Source: Clostridium sp. CAG:632 (GTDB lineage: Bacteria; Bacillota; Clostridia; Lachnospirales; Lachnospiraceae). Taken from it: a DNA stretch of 64,000 nucleotides. The number at the start of each line of letters is the position of its first letter. Positions within the stretch are counted from its first letter, which is position 1. Of this stretch, positions 18,001 through 26,259 are shown one piece after another. Below the pieces are notes generated by a model. The model was not told where the DNA came from and searched no databases. It saw only the letters and a list, made by a program, of their open reading frames with translations. Both the position numbers and the translations under genes were made by a program. The stretch spans positions 1 to 64,000 of the forward strand of contig HF991345.1 of assembly GCA_000431515.1 (NCBI GenBank), written 5' to 3'.

Positions 18001-18230
18001 AGGTACAGACCATGCGTAAGGAAGCAGACTTCCGGGTAACCGACCAGATTGTAATATATGTAGATAATAATGAAAAGATTGCGAATATTATTATTCGGAA
18101 TGCAGATACCATCAAGCATGACACCCTGGCGCAGATTATTGAGATTGGCAAGATGGCAGGTTTCACAAAGGAATGGAACATCAATGGCGAAAAGGTTACC
18201 TTTGGTGTGACACAGAAGAATCTGGATTAG
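15072..18230 (+). CDS. ileS: Isoleucyl-tRNA synthetase
   Basis: A class I synthetase of 1052 residues that charges tRNA-Ile and edits valine. The ATP-binding HIGH motif is PHIGHVLTR near residue 56 and the KMSKS loop is QKMSKSKGN near residue 601. Metal-site cysteine pairs occur in CPRCGTPLS and CEKCGGEM. The long form with GWDTHGLPVELEVEKQLG near the N-terminus and no C-terminal zinc finger marks the eukaryote-like IleS2 class, known to be naturally less sensitive to mupirocin than the common bacterial class. GAAAGGAAG lies before the ATG. Expression is controlled by the T-box leader just upstream. Confidence 0.96.
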   Translation: MYEKVSTNLNFVEREAKVEQFWKDNKIFEKSVEEKEGCPVYTFYDGPPTANGKPHIGHVLTRVIKDMIPRYQTMKGHKIIRKAGWDTHGLPVELEVEKQLGLDGKEQIEEYGLEPFIEKCKESVWKYKGMWEEFSGKVGFWADMDDPYVTYHNDFIESEWWALKKIWEKGLLYKGFKIVPYCPRCGTPLSSHEVAQGYKAVKERSAVVRFKVVGEDAYFLAWTTTPWTLPSNVALCVNPDENYCKVKAADGYTYYMAEALLDTVLGKLATEEAPAYEVLDTFKGTALEYKEYEPLFRVAADLAAKQGKKGHYVTCDTYVTMSDGTGIVHIAPAFGEDDAKVGRKYDLPFVQLVDGKGDMTDNTPYGGIFVKKADPLVLEDLDKQGLLFDAPKFEHDYPFCWRCDTPLIYYARESWFIKMTEVREDLIKNNNTVNWIPESIGKGRFGDWLANVQDWGVSRNRYWGTPLNIWECECGHRHAIGSIEELKQLSDNCPDDIELHRPFIDEVTFKCEKCGGEMHRVPEVIDCWFDSGSMPFAQWHYPFENEDIFKENFPADFISEAVDQTRGWFYSLMAISTLLFNQAPYKNVIVLGHVQDKDGQKMSKSKGNAVDPMEALNKYGADAIRWYFYSNSAPWLPNRFHEDAVVEGQRKFMGTLWNTYAFYVLYAEIDQFDPTKYSLEYDKLAVMDKWLLSKLNTVIKEVDEALGAYKIPETTRALAEFVDDMSNWYVRRCRDRFWAKGMEQDKINAYMTLYTALVTICKLSAPMIPFMTEDIYQNLVRGLDKTAPESIHLCDFPAADEAYIDTELEADMDEVLHVVVLGRAARNLANIKNRQPIGTMYIKAAKELSEFYAEIIEDELNVKKAEFREDVSEFTSYSFKPQLRTVGPKYGKQLGGIKQYLSQVDGNAAMAELKEKGSITFDVAGVTVSLTEEDLLIDMAQTEGFVSQQDNYVTVVLDTKLTPELIEEGFVREIVSKVQTMRKEADFRVTDQIVIYVDNNEKIANIIIRNADTIKHDTLAQIIEIGKMAGFTKEWNINGEKVTFGVTQKNLD

Positions 18231-18233
18231 GTA

Positions 18234-18262
18234 TTGTGAAATTCAGTTATTTCTGATAAAAT
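18234..18262 (+). promoter_or_regulatory. Probable promoter of glgP
   Basis: TTGTGA (18234-18239) and TAAAAT (18257-18262) with 17-bp spacing lie just after the ileS stop and about 55 bp before the glgP start. Confidence 0.5.
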
Positions 18263-18317
18263 ATGATTGTATTTTTGGAAGTGTAACAGTAGAAAATGCT
18301 AAGGAGGCAATAGGGGC

Positions 18318-20774
18318 ATGAAGAAGATCGTCGATTTCGACAAAGAAGGATTCAAAAAAGAAGTGATCAACAACGTAAAAACGTTGTACCGTAAGACAAT
18401 TGATGAGGCAACCCAGCAGCAGGTATTTCAGGCAGTATGCTATGCGGTAAAAGATGATATTATTGACCGCTGGATCGCGACCCATAAAGAATATGAGAAG
18501 GAGAATGTTAAGACAGTTTATTATCTTTCCATGGAATTCCTGATGGGACGTGCATTGGGTAATAACCTGATCAATCTTACCTTCTATGATGAGATTAAGG
18601 AAGCTCTTGACGAGCTTGGATTTGACTTGAACGTAATTGAAGATCAGGAGCCGGATGCAGCACTGGGTAACGGTGGACTGGGTCGTCTGGCAGCATGTTT
18701 CTTAGACTCTTTGGCAACCTTGGGATATCCTGCATACGGATGTGGTATCCGGTATCGTTATGGTATGTTTAAGCAGGCTATCGTAGATGGTTATCAGGTA
18801 GAGAAGCCGGATGACTGGTTAAAGGACGGTAACCCGTTTGAGGTTCGTCGTGCAGAGTATGCATGCGAGGTCAAGTTCGGCGGCTATGTACGTGTGGAGA
18901 ACCGGAACGGACGGAATTATTTCATTCAGGATGGTTATCAGACAATTCGTGCCGTACCGTATGATCTGCCGGTGATCGGTTATGGTAATAATGTAGTTAA
19001 CACCTTAAGAATCTGGGATGCAGAGGCAATTCAGGACTTTAATCTGGATTCCTTCGATAAGGGTGAATATCAGAAGGCCGTAGAGCAGCAGAATCTGGCA
19101 AGAACTATTGTTGAGGTATTGTATCCGAATGATAACCACTATGCCGGTAAGGAATTAAGATTAAAGCAGCAGTATTTCTTTATTTCTGCTTCTATTCAGA
19201 CAGCAATTAAGAAGTTTAAGGAGAATAACAGTGACCTTCATGATATTCCGAAGAAACTGGTATTCCAGTTAAATGATACACATCCGACAGTAACCGTTGC
19301 AGAGTTAATGCGTATCCTGATGGATGAAGAAGGCATGGAATGGGATGAAGCATGGGAGATCACAACACATACCTGCGCATACACCAACCATACCATTATG
19401 GCAGAGGCACTGGAGAAATGGCCAATCGAGTTGTTCTCAAGACTGCTTCCTAGAGTATATCAGATTATTGAAGAGATTAACCGTCGTTATGTAGCTGAGA
19501 TCGAGGCTAAGTATCCAGGAGATCAGTCAAAGGTTAAGAATATGGCAATCCTGTACGATGGACAGGTTAAGATGGCACATCTGGCAATCGCAGGTTCCTT
19601 CTCTGTAAACGGTGTTGCAAAGCTGCATACCGAGATTTTGGAGAAGCGTGAGCTGAAGGATTTCTACGAGATGCGTCCGGAGCAGTTCAATAATAAGACA
19701 AATGGTATTACCCAGAGAAGATTCCTGTTGCATGCGAATCCATTGCTTTCTAACTGGGTTACTGACAAGATCGGTGATGAGTGGATCACAGACTTAAGCC
19801 AGATGTCAAAGCTGAAGGTATATGTAGATGATGCAAAGTGCCAGCAGGAGTTCATGAACATCAAGTATCAGAACAAGATCCGTCTGGCAAACTACATCAA
19901 GGAGCACAATGGTATCGACGTAGATCCACGTTCAATCTTTGATGTACAGGTTAAGCGTCTGCATGAGTATAAGAGACAGTTACTGAATATTTTACATGTT
20001 ATGTATCTGTACAATGAATTAAAGACCAATCCGGGTATGGATATCGTACCTAGAACCTTTATTTTCGGTGCAAAGGCAGCAGCCGGATATAAGCGTGCAA
20101 AGCTGACGATCAAGCTGATCAATTCCGTAGCAGATGTTATCAACAACGATGCATCTATTAATGGCAAGATCAAGGTTGTATTTATTGAGAATTATCGTGT
20201 ATCAAATGCAGAGATCATCTTTGCCGCAGCTGATGTCAGCGAGCAGATTTCAACTGCATCCAGAGAGGCATCCGGTACCGGTAACATGAAGTTCATGTTA
20301 AATGGTGCATTGACACTGGGTACCATGGATGGTGCAAACGTTGAGATCGTAGAAGAAGTAGGCATTGAGAATGCATTTATTTTCGGTCTGTCAGCAGAAG
20401 AGGTTATGAAGTATGAGCGTGAGGGTGGATATAATCCAATGGATATCTACAACAACAACCAGGCAGTTCGTACAGTATTGACCCAGCTGATCAACGGATT
20501 CTATTCTCCGGATGATCCGGAACGGTTCCGTGAGCTGTATGATGCGCTGACTAAAGAGGATGTTTATTTCATTCTGAAGGATTTCGATTCATATGCAGAA
20601 GCACATAGAAAAGTTGATGCAGCATACAGAGATGAAGCTGCATGGGCAAGATCAGCAATGTTAAATACTGCATGTGCCGGAAAGTTCTCATCTGACAGAA
20701 CCATTCAGGAATATGTAGATGATATCTGGAAGCTGAAAAAGGTAACGGTTAAGCTGCCAAAGACCGGTAAGTAA
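18318..20774 (+). CDS. glgP: Glycogen/maltodextrin phosphorylase
   Basis: An 818-residue GT35 phosphorylase that splits alpha-1,4-glucans with phosphate to glucose 1-phosphate. The PLP lysine is in EASGTGNMKFMLNGALT (Lys658). Other family blocks are MEFLMGRALGNNL, GNGGLGRLAACFLDS and QLNDTHPTVTVAELMR. Length is normal for bacterial enzymes. AAGGAGG precedes the start and a terminator follows at 20825-20857, so it appears to be a single-gene unit. It would work with the amylomaltase at 1438-2970. Confidence 0.96.
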   Translation: MKKIVDFDKEGFKKEVINNVKTLYRKTIDEATQQQVFQAVCYAVKDDIIDRWIATHKEYEKENVKTVYYLSMEFLMGRALGNNLINLTFYDEIKEALDELGFDLNVIEDQEPDAALGNGGLGRLAACFLDSLATLGYPAYGCGIRYRYGMFKQAIVDGYQVEKPDDWLKDGNPFEVRRAEYACEVKFGGYVRVENRNGRNYFIQDGYQTIRAVPYDLPVIGYGNNVVNTLRIWDAEAIQDFNLDSFDKGEYQKAVEQQNLARTIVEVLYPNDNHYAGKELRLKQQYFFISASIQTAIKKFKENNSDLHDIPKKLVFQLNDTHPTVTVAELMRILMDEEGMEWDEAWEITTHTCAYTNHTIMAEALEKWPIELFSRLLPRVYQIIEEINRRYVAEIEAKYPGDQSKVKNMAILYDGQVKMAHLAIAGSFSVNGVAKLHTEILEKRELKDFYEMRPEQFNNKTNGITQRRFLLHANPLLSNWVTDKIGDEWITDLSQMSKLKVYVDDAKCQQEFMNIKYQNKIRLANYIKEHNGIDVDPRSIFDVQVKRLHEYKRQLLNILHVMYLYNELKTNPGMDIVPRTFIFGAKAAAGYKRAKLTIKLINSVADVINNDASINGKIKVVFIENYRVSNAEIIFAAADVSEQISTASREASGTGNMKFMLNGALTLGTMDGANVEIVEEVGIENAFIFGLSAEEVMKYEREGGYNPMDIYNNNQAVRTVLTQLINGFYSPDDPERFRELYDALTKEDVYFILKDFDSYAEAHRKVDAAYRDEAAWARSAMLNTACAGKFSSDRTIQEYVDDIWKLKKVTVKLPKTGK

Positions 20775-20824
20775 TCAGGATATAATTGAATAAAAGGATT
20801 GCTTCATGCAGTCCGGCAACAGAA

Positions 20825-20857
20825 GGCTCTGATCATAGATATGGTCAGAGCTTTTTG
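20825..20857 (+). terminator. Terminator of glgP
   Basis: GCTCTGATC (20826-20834) pairs with GGTCAGAGC (20843-20851), followed by five T residues. Confidence 0.85.
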
Positions 20858-20921
20858 TATTACAGGTTGTATGAATAGAAAAAGAAAATTCGAATAGATT
20901 TATAATGGAGGATAAATCTAT

Positions 20922-21806
20922 ATGAAAGAGAAATTGATTATTATATTTGCCATGCTGGCACTGGCAATTGCAATCCCGTATTTCGGGACAATGGTTCTGA
21001 CCGGTACGATTGGTACAGAGCAGGAGACTCTGAACAACGTAGATACCGGCAGGACGGTATCCCTGGAGCTGGATGGAACATATACAGTAATGGATGTGGA
21101 AACATATCTGGCAGGATGCTTGCCGGCGGTTCTGGATGGGGAGGAGGATCCTGAGCTGTGGAAGGCACTTGCAGTCATTGAGCGGACAAACATCTATAAA
21201 AAGATGGACGGACAGGGCAATATTGATGAGGCGGATCTCGGCATGCGCTATATACAGGCAGAGGAATTGCAGTCCCGCTGGGGAGAGAAGCATTATAAGT
21301 CCTATTGTGAGAAGATAGAAGCGGCAGTTCTGGAAACGAAGGGACAGATCCTGACTTATGATGGGGAGTGTATAGATGCGCTGTATCATAGAATCAGTAC
21401 CGGTGCAACGGTCAGTGCGGAGGAATTATTCGGAGAGCCGATACCGTATCTGGTATCCGTGATCAGCAGTCATGATGTAGAAGCAAAGGATTATATGTAT
21501 CTGGAATATGTGCCGAAGGAGCAGACCGGTGAACTGAAAATCCTGGAGAGTACGGAACATGGTTATGTAAAAAAGGTATTGAAAGACGGAACGGAGCTGA
21601 CCGGTGAGGAAATGCAGGAGGAGTATCAGCTGCCTTCCCGGAATTTCTATATAGAGGACATGGGAGATCGGTACCGGATCGTGTGTCTGGGGCAGGGACA
21701 TGGGATGGGGCTCAGTATCTACGGGGCAATGCAGATGACCGAAGAAGGGAAAGGATATGAAGAAGTATTGCTCTATTATTATCCGGGCGTGCAACTTATA
21801 AAATAG
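20922..21806 (+). CDS. spoIID: SpoIID/LytB-type protein lacking the catalytic glutamate
   Basis: A 294-residue protein with one N-terminal membrane anchor and an extracellular SpoIID domain. In sporulating Firmicutes SpoIID cleaves glycan strands with a Glu in the motif YxxGVVAxEM during engulfment. Here the matching stretch is YLAGCLPAVL (residues 62-71), so the Glu is replaced by Val70. The ISTGATVSAEELFG block and the C-terminal GQGHGMGLSIYGAMQM block are conserved. The protein may therefore be structural or inactive. It is followed by an L,D-transpeptidase and a SpoIIQ-like gene, recalling the spoIID-spoIIQ pair of clostridia. Confidence 0.8.
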   Translation: MKEKLIIIFAMLALAIAIPYFGTMVLTGTIGTEQETLNNVDTGRTVSLELDGTYTVMDVETYLAGCLPAVLDGEEDPELWKALAVIERTNIYKKMDGQGNIDEADLGMRYIQAEELQSRWGEKHYKSYCEKIEAAVLETKGQILTYDGECIDALYHRISTGATVSAEELFGEPIPYLVSVISSHDVEAKDYMYLEYVPKEQTGELKILESTEHGYVKKVLKDGTELTGEEMQEEYQLPSRNFYIEDMGDRYRIVCLGQGHGMGLSIYGAMQMTEEGKGYEEVLLYYYPGVQLIK

Positions 21807-21924
21807 GGTACGCATATAAAATATACTCGGAAACTCTGACAATATACGACAACCTCTTTACTTCTTACAGAGGAATGGTGTATTATTTTACAAGATACCA
21901 TCAATGAGGAATAAGGGTTACAAT

Positions 21925-23457
21925 ATGAAACTGCGGAAAATAATTGTTATAGTATTGATATGTATAATAGTGGCAACCGGACTGGGAGCCGGAGTCTGTA
22001 TATTATTAAAACAAAGCATGTTTGCTGATGCGGAAGGCGGAATACAGGTAGACAGCCAGCTGCCTTTGGCAGAGAGCAGTACAGAGCTGGTCGAAGAAGA
22101 AGTCACCTCAGATACGGAAACAGAAGAGCCGGAGCCGGAACCGGAGCTGATCCCGTATGAAGATCAGGCTCTGGTAGATCTGGAGGATTACTCCAATGCA
22201 CCGGCGGACAATGGGTGTCCATACTATATAAAGGTGAATCGGTTGAAAAATGTTGTAACCATTTATGGACTGGAGGATGGATATTATACGAAGCCGGTGC
22301 GGGCAATGGTTTGTTCTGTGGGAAAGAATAACGGAACACCGGCAGGGACGTATCGGACATCGGATAAATATGAATGGCGGTTTCTTGTAGGGGACGTATA
22401 TGGGCAGTATGCCTATCGTATTTCGGGACATATTATGTTTCATTCGGTTCCATACTATTCTATGAATAAAGGAGATCTGGAATCAGCAGAATATAATAAA
22501 TTGGGCGAAGCAGCCTCGCTGGGGTGTGTCCGGCTGGCAGTCAAGGATGCCAAGTGGATCTATGATAATTGCCCGGCAGGAACGCTGGTTACGATCTATG
22601 ACAGTGAATATGCGGGACCGCTTGGAAAGCCGGTGGCGGAGAATCTGAATCTGGATGATGAACGGGCATGCTGGGATCCGACCGATCCGGATGAAGAGAA
22701 TCCGTGGCAGGAGGATGAGATGCGTATTTTAGGAGCAGGATCACGTACGATCGAGCGGGGATGTACCTTTGATCCGCTTGCCGGTGTAACGGCTGTTGAC
22801 CGGAATGGAAATGACATCTCTGACAGAGTAAAGGTAATAGGAAAGGTAGATCCGGAAACCATAGGAACTTATCCTGTGACTTATCTGATCGAAAGCTATG
22901 GGGGTGAAACGGTTTCGCTTGAAAGTGAGATCGAGGTGGCAGATACAATGGCACCGACGATCGAGCTGCTACAGGATGAGGTGACATTGAATCGTACACA
23001 GGCATCCGTAGCAAATATACAGAAAGCGATCGGAGAAGCCGTGAAGGTGACAGATGGTGTAGAAGAATTGTCCGCAGATTATCTGAATATAGATGCGGGC
23101 AGTCTGGAAGGACAGGATTATGGATGGTTCCAACTCCCGGTTCAGGCAGAGGATGAGGCAGGGAACTGTTCAGAAACCGTTCTGATAACGGTACGTTTGG
23201 ATCGTCAGCCACCAGTGATTCATGAACCATCTCGGAAAGAGTTTTCCGGCAGTTCGGAGGAGAGTATCCGGGAACAGCTGCTGGCAGCGGTATGGGTAGA
23301 AGACGCATATAGTGGTGTGGAGGATGTTTCGGTATCTTGGACAAAAGAGGCAGGCGCAGATACATATACCATTCTGTATACGGCACGGGACCGATATGGT
23401 AATGTAAGCAGTGAATTCTTTTATAATTATGTGATTTCTTTTGAAAACGGTGAATAA
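21925..23457 (+). CDS. L,D-transpeptidase (YkuD domain) with Ig-like tail
   Basis: A 510-residue envelope protein: N-terminal membrane anchor (about residues 6-28), an acidic Glu/Pro linker (about residues 60-80), a YkuD catalytic domain (about residues 95-225) and Ig-like repeats to the end. The active site is visible as the His in GHIMFHSVP and the Cys in SLGCVRL; such enzymes make 3-3 peptidoglycan crosslinks or attach proteins to it. The tail contains TMAPTIELL and RQPPVIHEPS, typical of tandem beta-sandwich domains. The start at 21925 has AAGGG upstream; the earlier ATG at 21904 has none. It lies between the spoIID-like and spoIIQ-like genes, an insertion relative to the common clostridial pair. 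Confidence 0.88.
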   Translation: MKLRKIIVIVLICIIVATGLGAGVCILLKQSMFADAEGGIQVDSQLPLAESSTELVEEEVTSDTETEEPEPEPELIPYEDQALVDLEDYSNAPADNGCPYYIKVNRLKNVVTIYGLEDGYYTKPVRAMVCSVGKNNGTPAGTYRTSDKYEWRFLVGDVYGQYAYRISGHIMFHSVPYYSMNKGDLESAEYNKLGEAASLGCVRLAVKDAKWIYDNCPAGTLVTIYDSEYAGPLGKPVAENLNLDDERACWDPTDPDEENPWQEDEMRILGAGSRTIERGCTFDPLAGVTAVDRNGNDISDRVKVIGKVDPETIGTYPVTYLIESYGGETVSLESEIEVADTMAPTIELLQDEVTLNRTQASVANIQKAIGEAVKVTDGVEELSADYLNIDAGSLEGQDYGWFQLPVQAEDEAGNCSETVLITVRLDRQPPVIHEPSRKEFSGSSEESIREQLLAAVWVEDAYSGVEDVSVSWTKEAGADTYTILYTARDRYGNVSSEFFYNYVISFENGE

Positions 23458-23498
23458 AAAGACCGCCTCCGGTAACACTAGTACCAGAGGTGATGAAA

Positions 23499-24296
23499 AT
23501 GAAAGATTCCGTAGTGAAATTTTTAAGGGAAAACGGCTTTTATTTATCCTTTGGTGTCGGGGTTATCGCACTGGTCGCTGCATTAGCGGTTTACAATGTA
23601 AATACCAGTCGGAAATCACAGCAGAATCAGGAAATAAACTTAAATGAGCCGTTGGAACAGGACTTTGCAGATGCAAAGGATACGTCAGAGGATATTCAGG
23701 TACAGGAGACTCTTCAGGACGGAGATCTGGATGTACCGATGGATATGTGGAAAACAGAGGAGGCTGTGGAGCCTGAAAAATCCGTTGCTGCGGAAGAGGT
23801 AAACACAGAGGATACAGAAGCTGCAGCAGTTATATCCAATCAAGCGGTTGGATATGCGCCAATCGACGGACTGGAATTTCACGGCATAGAAGCAGTTACC
23901 ATGCCGGTTCTCGGAAATACGATTCTTCCATACAGCATGGATACAACCGTATATTTTAAGACTCTTGGAACATATCGATGCAATCCGGGAATGCTTCTTC
24001 AGGCACCTGTCGGCACGGATGTAGCATCTATCTGGCATGGACAGGTGGTAAAGGTTGAGGACAGCAGAGAATATGGAACGGTGGTAAGTGTGAATCTTGG
24101 AAGTGGCTATATTGCAGAATACGGACAGTTGCAGGATGTCCGGGTTGCAGTCGGAGATGAGGTTTTTCAGGACACGATTCTGGGAACCGTAGCAGAGCCG
24201 ACAGCCTACTATCAGATGGAAGGTTCTCATTTATACTTTGCGATGACAAAGGATGATCAGCCGATCAATCCGATGGAAGTATTGCAGGTTGAGTAA
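23499..24296 (+). CDS. spoIIQ: SpoIIQ-like degenerate M23 (LytM) protein
   Basis: A 265-residue protein with a membrane anchor (about residues 14-34), a long acidic linker, and a C-terminal LytM fold (about residues 145-260). Active M23 peptidases need HxxxD and HxH; here the first site reads RCNPGMLL and the second is GSHLYFAM, so only one candidate His remains. SpoIIQ of Bacillus is similarly degenerate and forms the mother cell-forespore channel with SpoIIIAH. The start at 23499 is chosen because AGAGGTGAT lies 7 bp upstream. Gene order after spoIID supports the SpoIIQ reading; a plain degenerate M23 protein is the alternative. Confidence 0.72.
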   Translation: MKDSVVKFLRENGFYLSFGVGVIALVAALAVYNVNTSRKSQQNQEINLNEPLEQDFADAKDTSEDIQVQETLQDGDLDVPMDMWKTEEAVEPEKSVAAEEVNTEDTEAAAVISNQAVGYAPIDGLEFHGIEAVTMPVLGNTILPYSMDTTVYFKTLGTYRCNPGMLLQAPVGTDVASIWHGQVVKVEDSREYGTVVSVNLGSGYIAEYGQLQDVRVAVGDEVFQDTILGTVAEPTAYYQMEGSHLYFAMTKDDQPINPMEVLQVE

Positions 24297-24332
24297 AGCG
24301 AATGAAAGCCCGGAAATACAGTATCGCCGGTG

Positions 24333-25022
24333 TTAAATAGCTAAGCAGGTCGTAATCTGGTTCAGATCCTGAATCATATAATCAATGGGCATGGTATCCG
24401 GGAGCGGCTGGTGATCCGGATTATACCAACAGGTACGGATACCGGCCCGGATGCCACCGGCCATATCACTGGTAAGAGAATCCCCGATAATCAGCATGTG
24501 GCTCTTATTTTCAGTTCCGAGGCTGGCAAAAACAGCATCAAAAAACTGTGGAGACGGTTTCTCCGCACCAATCTCACCGGAGATGAAAACTCCATCCAGA
24601 AACGGAAGAAACCGGGCGGTCTGAAGCTTATGGTACTGGGTATCTGCCGGGCCGTTCGTAACGATATACTGGCGGTATCGGGAATGCAGCTGCTCCAGTA
24701 ATTCATAGGAATGATCCTGATAAAATACGGTATCCCCCAGGCTGTACTGGTATTGGCGGTTGAAATCCGGAGCAATAGAGGTATCGACACCGATGGAAGA
24801 GAAGAACTCGACAAAACGATTGATCACAAGCTGCTCCTTTGTGATCTCGCCACGTTCCAGTCGCTTCCAGTAGCTGTCATTCAGGGCAGAATAGTCCCGG
24901 ATCATCTGCTCGGTACAGGTTCCTAACTGAAACTGCGCAAAGCAGTGAAGCAGAGAACTCCGTTCTGCGGCCTTGAAATTCAAAAGGGTGCCATCCAGAT
25001 CCCATAATAAAATATCAGTCAT
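24333..25022 (-). CDS. HAD hydrolase, YjjG-type nucleotidase
   Basis: A 229-residue HAD phosphatase. Motif I is LLWDLDGTLLNF at residues 4-15, motif II is the Thr of YIVTNG, motif III a Lys in GAEKPSPQFF and motif IV IIGDSLTSDMAGG. The cap and the GEIGAEKPSPQFFD block match the YjjG/YfnB group of house-cleaning pyrimidine 5'-nucleotidases. AAAGGAG precedes the ATG on the minus strand. It converges with the spoIIQ-like gene across a 36-bp gap without a clear terminator. Confidence 0.85.
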   Translation of the reverse strand: MTDILLWDLDGTLLNFKAAERSSLLHCFAQFQLGTCTEQMIRDYSALNDSYWKRLERGEITKEQLVINRFVEFFSSIGVDTSIAPDFNRQYQYSLGDTVFYQDHSYELLEQLHSRYRQYIVTNGPADTQYHKLQTARFLPFLDGVFISGEIGAEKPSPQFFDAVFASLGTENKSHMLIIGDSLTSDMAGGIRAGIRTCWYNPDHQPLPDTMPIDYMIQDLNQITTCLAI

Positions 25023-25154
25023 AATAAGCTCCTTTATCTGTGGATAGTGTGATCAGTATAAGCAAGATTCTATTCAGAATCCCAGATTACTTAATTAAAA
25101 ACAGTATACCATAAGTGTACATATCTGTGACATATAAATTTTTACCTTTTTCTA

Positions 25155-25183
25155 TTGTATTTTCGATACACCTGTGCTACCAT
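25155..25183 (+). promoter_or_regulatory. Probable promoter of tRNA-Gly
   Basis: TTGTAT (25155-25160) and TACCAT (25178-25183), 17 bp apart, end 14 bp before the tRNA. Confidence 0.45.
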
Positions 25184-25197
25184 ATGAAATATGCAAT

Positions 25198-25268
25198 GCA
25201 GATATAGTTCATCGGTAGAACGCTAGCTTCCCAAGCTGGAGAGGCGGGTTCGATTCCCGTTATCTGCT
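25198..25268 (+). tRNA. tRNA-Gly (anticodon CCC)
   Basis: A 71-base cloverleaf. The acceptor stem GCAGATA pairs with TATCTGC, the D-stem is GTTC/GAAC, the anticodon stem is CTAGC/GCTGG with loop TTCCCAA (anticodon CCC, reading GGG), and the T-arm is GCGGG-TTCGATT-CCCGT. The discriminator is T and no CCA is encoded. It is a lone tRNA gene. Confidence 0.95.
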
Positions 25269-25274
25269 GTTAGG

Positions 25275-25306
25275 GACGTATCTTAAGGGTGCGTCTTATT
25301 TTTTTG
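25275..25306 (+). terminator. Terminator after tRNA-Gly
   Basis: GACGTA (25275-25280) pairs with TGCGTC (25290-25295), followed by a T-rich run. Confidence 0.7.
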
Positions 25307-25335
25307 CATTTTAATTCTCAAAGGAGACGGGAAGT

Positions 25336-26259
25336 ATGTGGATTTTATATGCATTCGGTTCTGCACTCTTTGCCGGGATCACGTCCATACTGGCGAAGTG
25401 CGGAATGAAGGACGTAGATTCTAATGTAGCAACCGCATTGCGAACAATCGTTGTACTGATATTTTCGTGGATCCTGGTTTTTGTAAAGGGAGTTCCGGTC
25501 ACATGGAGTACCATAGATGGGAAGACGTTGCTGTTTCTGATTCTGTCCGGACTGGCGACCGGGGCATCCTGGCTGTGCTATTTCCATGCATTGCAGATTG
25601 GGGATGTCAATAAGATCACACCGATCGATAAATCGAGTACGGTGCTTACCATGCTGCTGGCAATGATATTTCTGCAGGAATCGGTGACTGTATTGAAGGT
25701 GGTATGTATGATTCTGATCGGAGTCGGAACTTATCTGATGATTCAGAAGAAGGAGGCACCAAAGGGGGAAGAAGTATCAGAGAGAAATGAGAATCCTCAA
25801 AAGACAGAGCTATTGTCCGACAGCCGGAAACCGTTTGCCGGCAGTTGGTTATTCTTTGCCTGCGGTTCGGCTGTGTTTGCCAGTCTGACCTCCATTCTCG
25901 GCAAGGTAGGTATTCAGAATATTGACTCCACACTGGGAACCGCGATTCGTACGATCGTTGTACTGATCATGGCATGGATTGTGGTATTTGTAACGAAGAC
26001 ACAGGGAACAATCAGTACGTTAAATCGTTCCAATTGGTTATTCTTAGGGTTGTCCGGACTGGCGACCGGCGGTTCCTGGCTGTGCTATTATCGGGCATTG
26101 CAGACAGGACCTGCCAGTGTAGTCGTACCGATTGATAAACTGAGTATATTGATTACAATTGCATTCTCATATCTTGTATTCCGCGAAAAGCTGAATCTGA
26201 AATCAGGCATTGGACTGGGGGCTATCGTAGCCGGAACCCTGTTGCTTCTGCTGGCCTGA
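25336..26259 (+). CDS. EamA/DMT-family transporter
   Basis: A 307-residue, ten-helix drug/metabolite transporter built from two related EamA halves (about residues 1-138 and 170-307). Both halves repeat the pattern SxLxxLGLATGxSWLCYxxALQxG, as seen in SGLATGASWLCYFHALQIGD and SGLATGGSWLCYYRALQTG. A charged cytoplasmic linker joins them. The family exports or imports metabolites; the substrate is not predictable. AAAGGAGAC lies before the ATG. Its last 57 bp overlap the convergent 833-residue membrane protein gene. Confidence 0.88.
   Translation: MWILYAFGSALFAGITSILAKCGMKDVDSNVATALRTIVVLIFSWILVFVKGVPVTWSTIDGKTLLFLILSGLATGASWLCYFHALQIGDVNKITPIDKSSTVLTMLLAMIFLQESVTVLKVVCMILIGVGTYLMIQKKEAPKGEEVSERNENPQKTELLSDSRKPFAGSWLFFACGSAVFASLTSILGKVGIQNIDSTLGTAIRTIVVLIMAWIVVFVTKTQGTISTLNRSNWLFLGLSGLATGGSWLCYYRALQTGPASVVVPIDKLSILITIAFSYLVFREKLNLKSGIGLGAIVAGTLLLLLA

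Noticed and set aside
22589..23386. 265-codon open frame on the minus strand
   Set aside because: It is opposite the L,D-transpeptidase gene and is Pro/Ser/His-rich without domain patterns.
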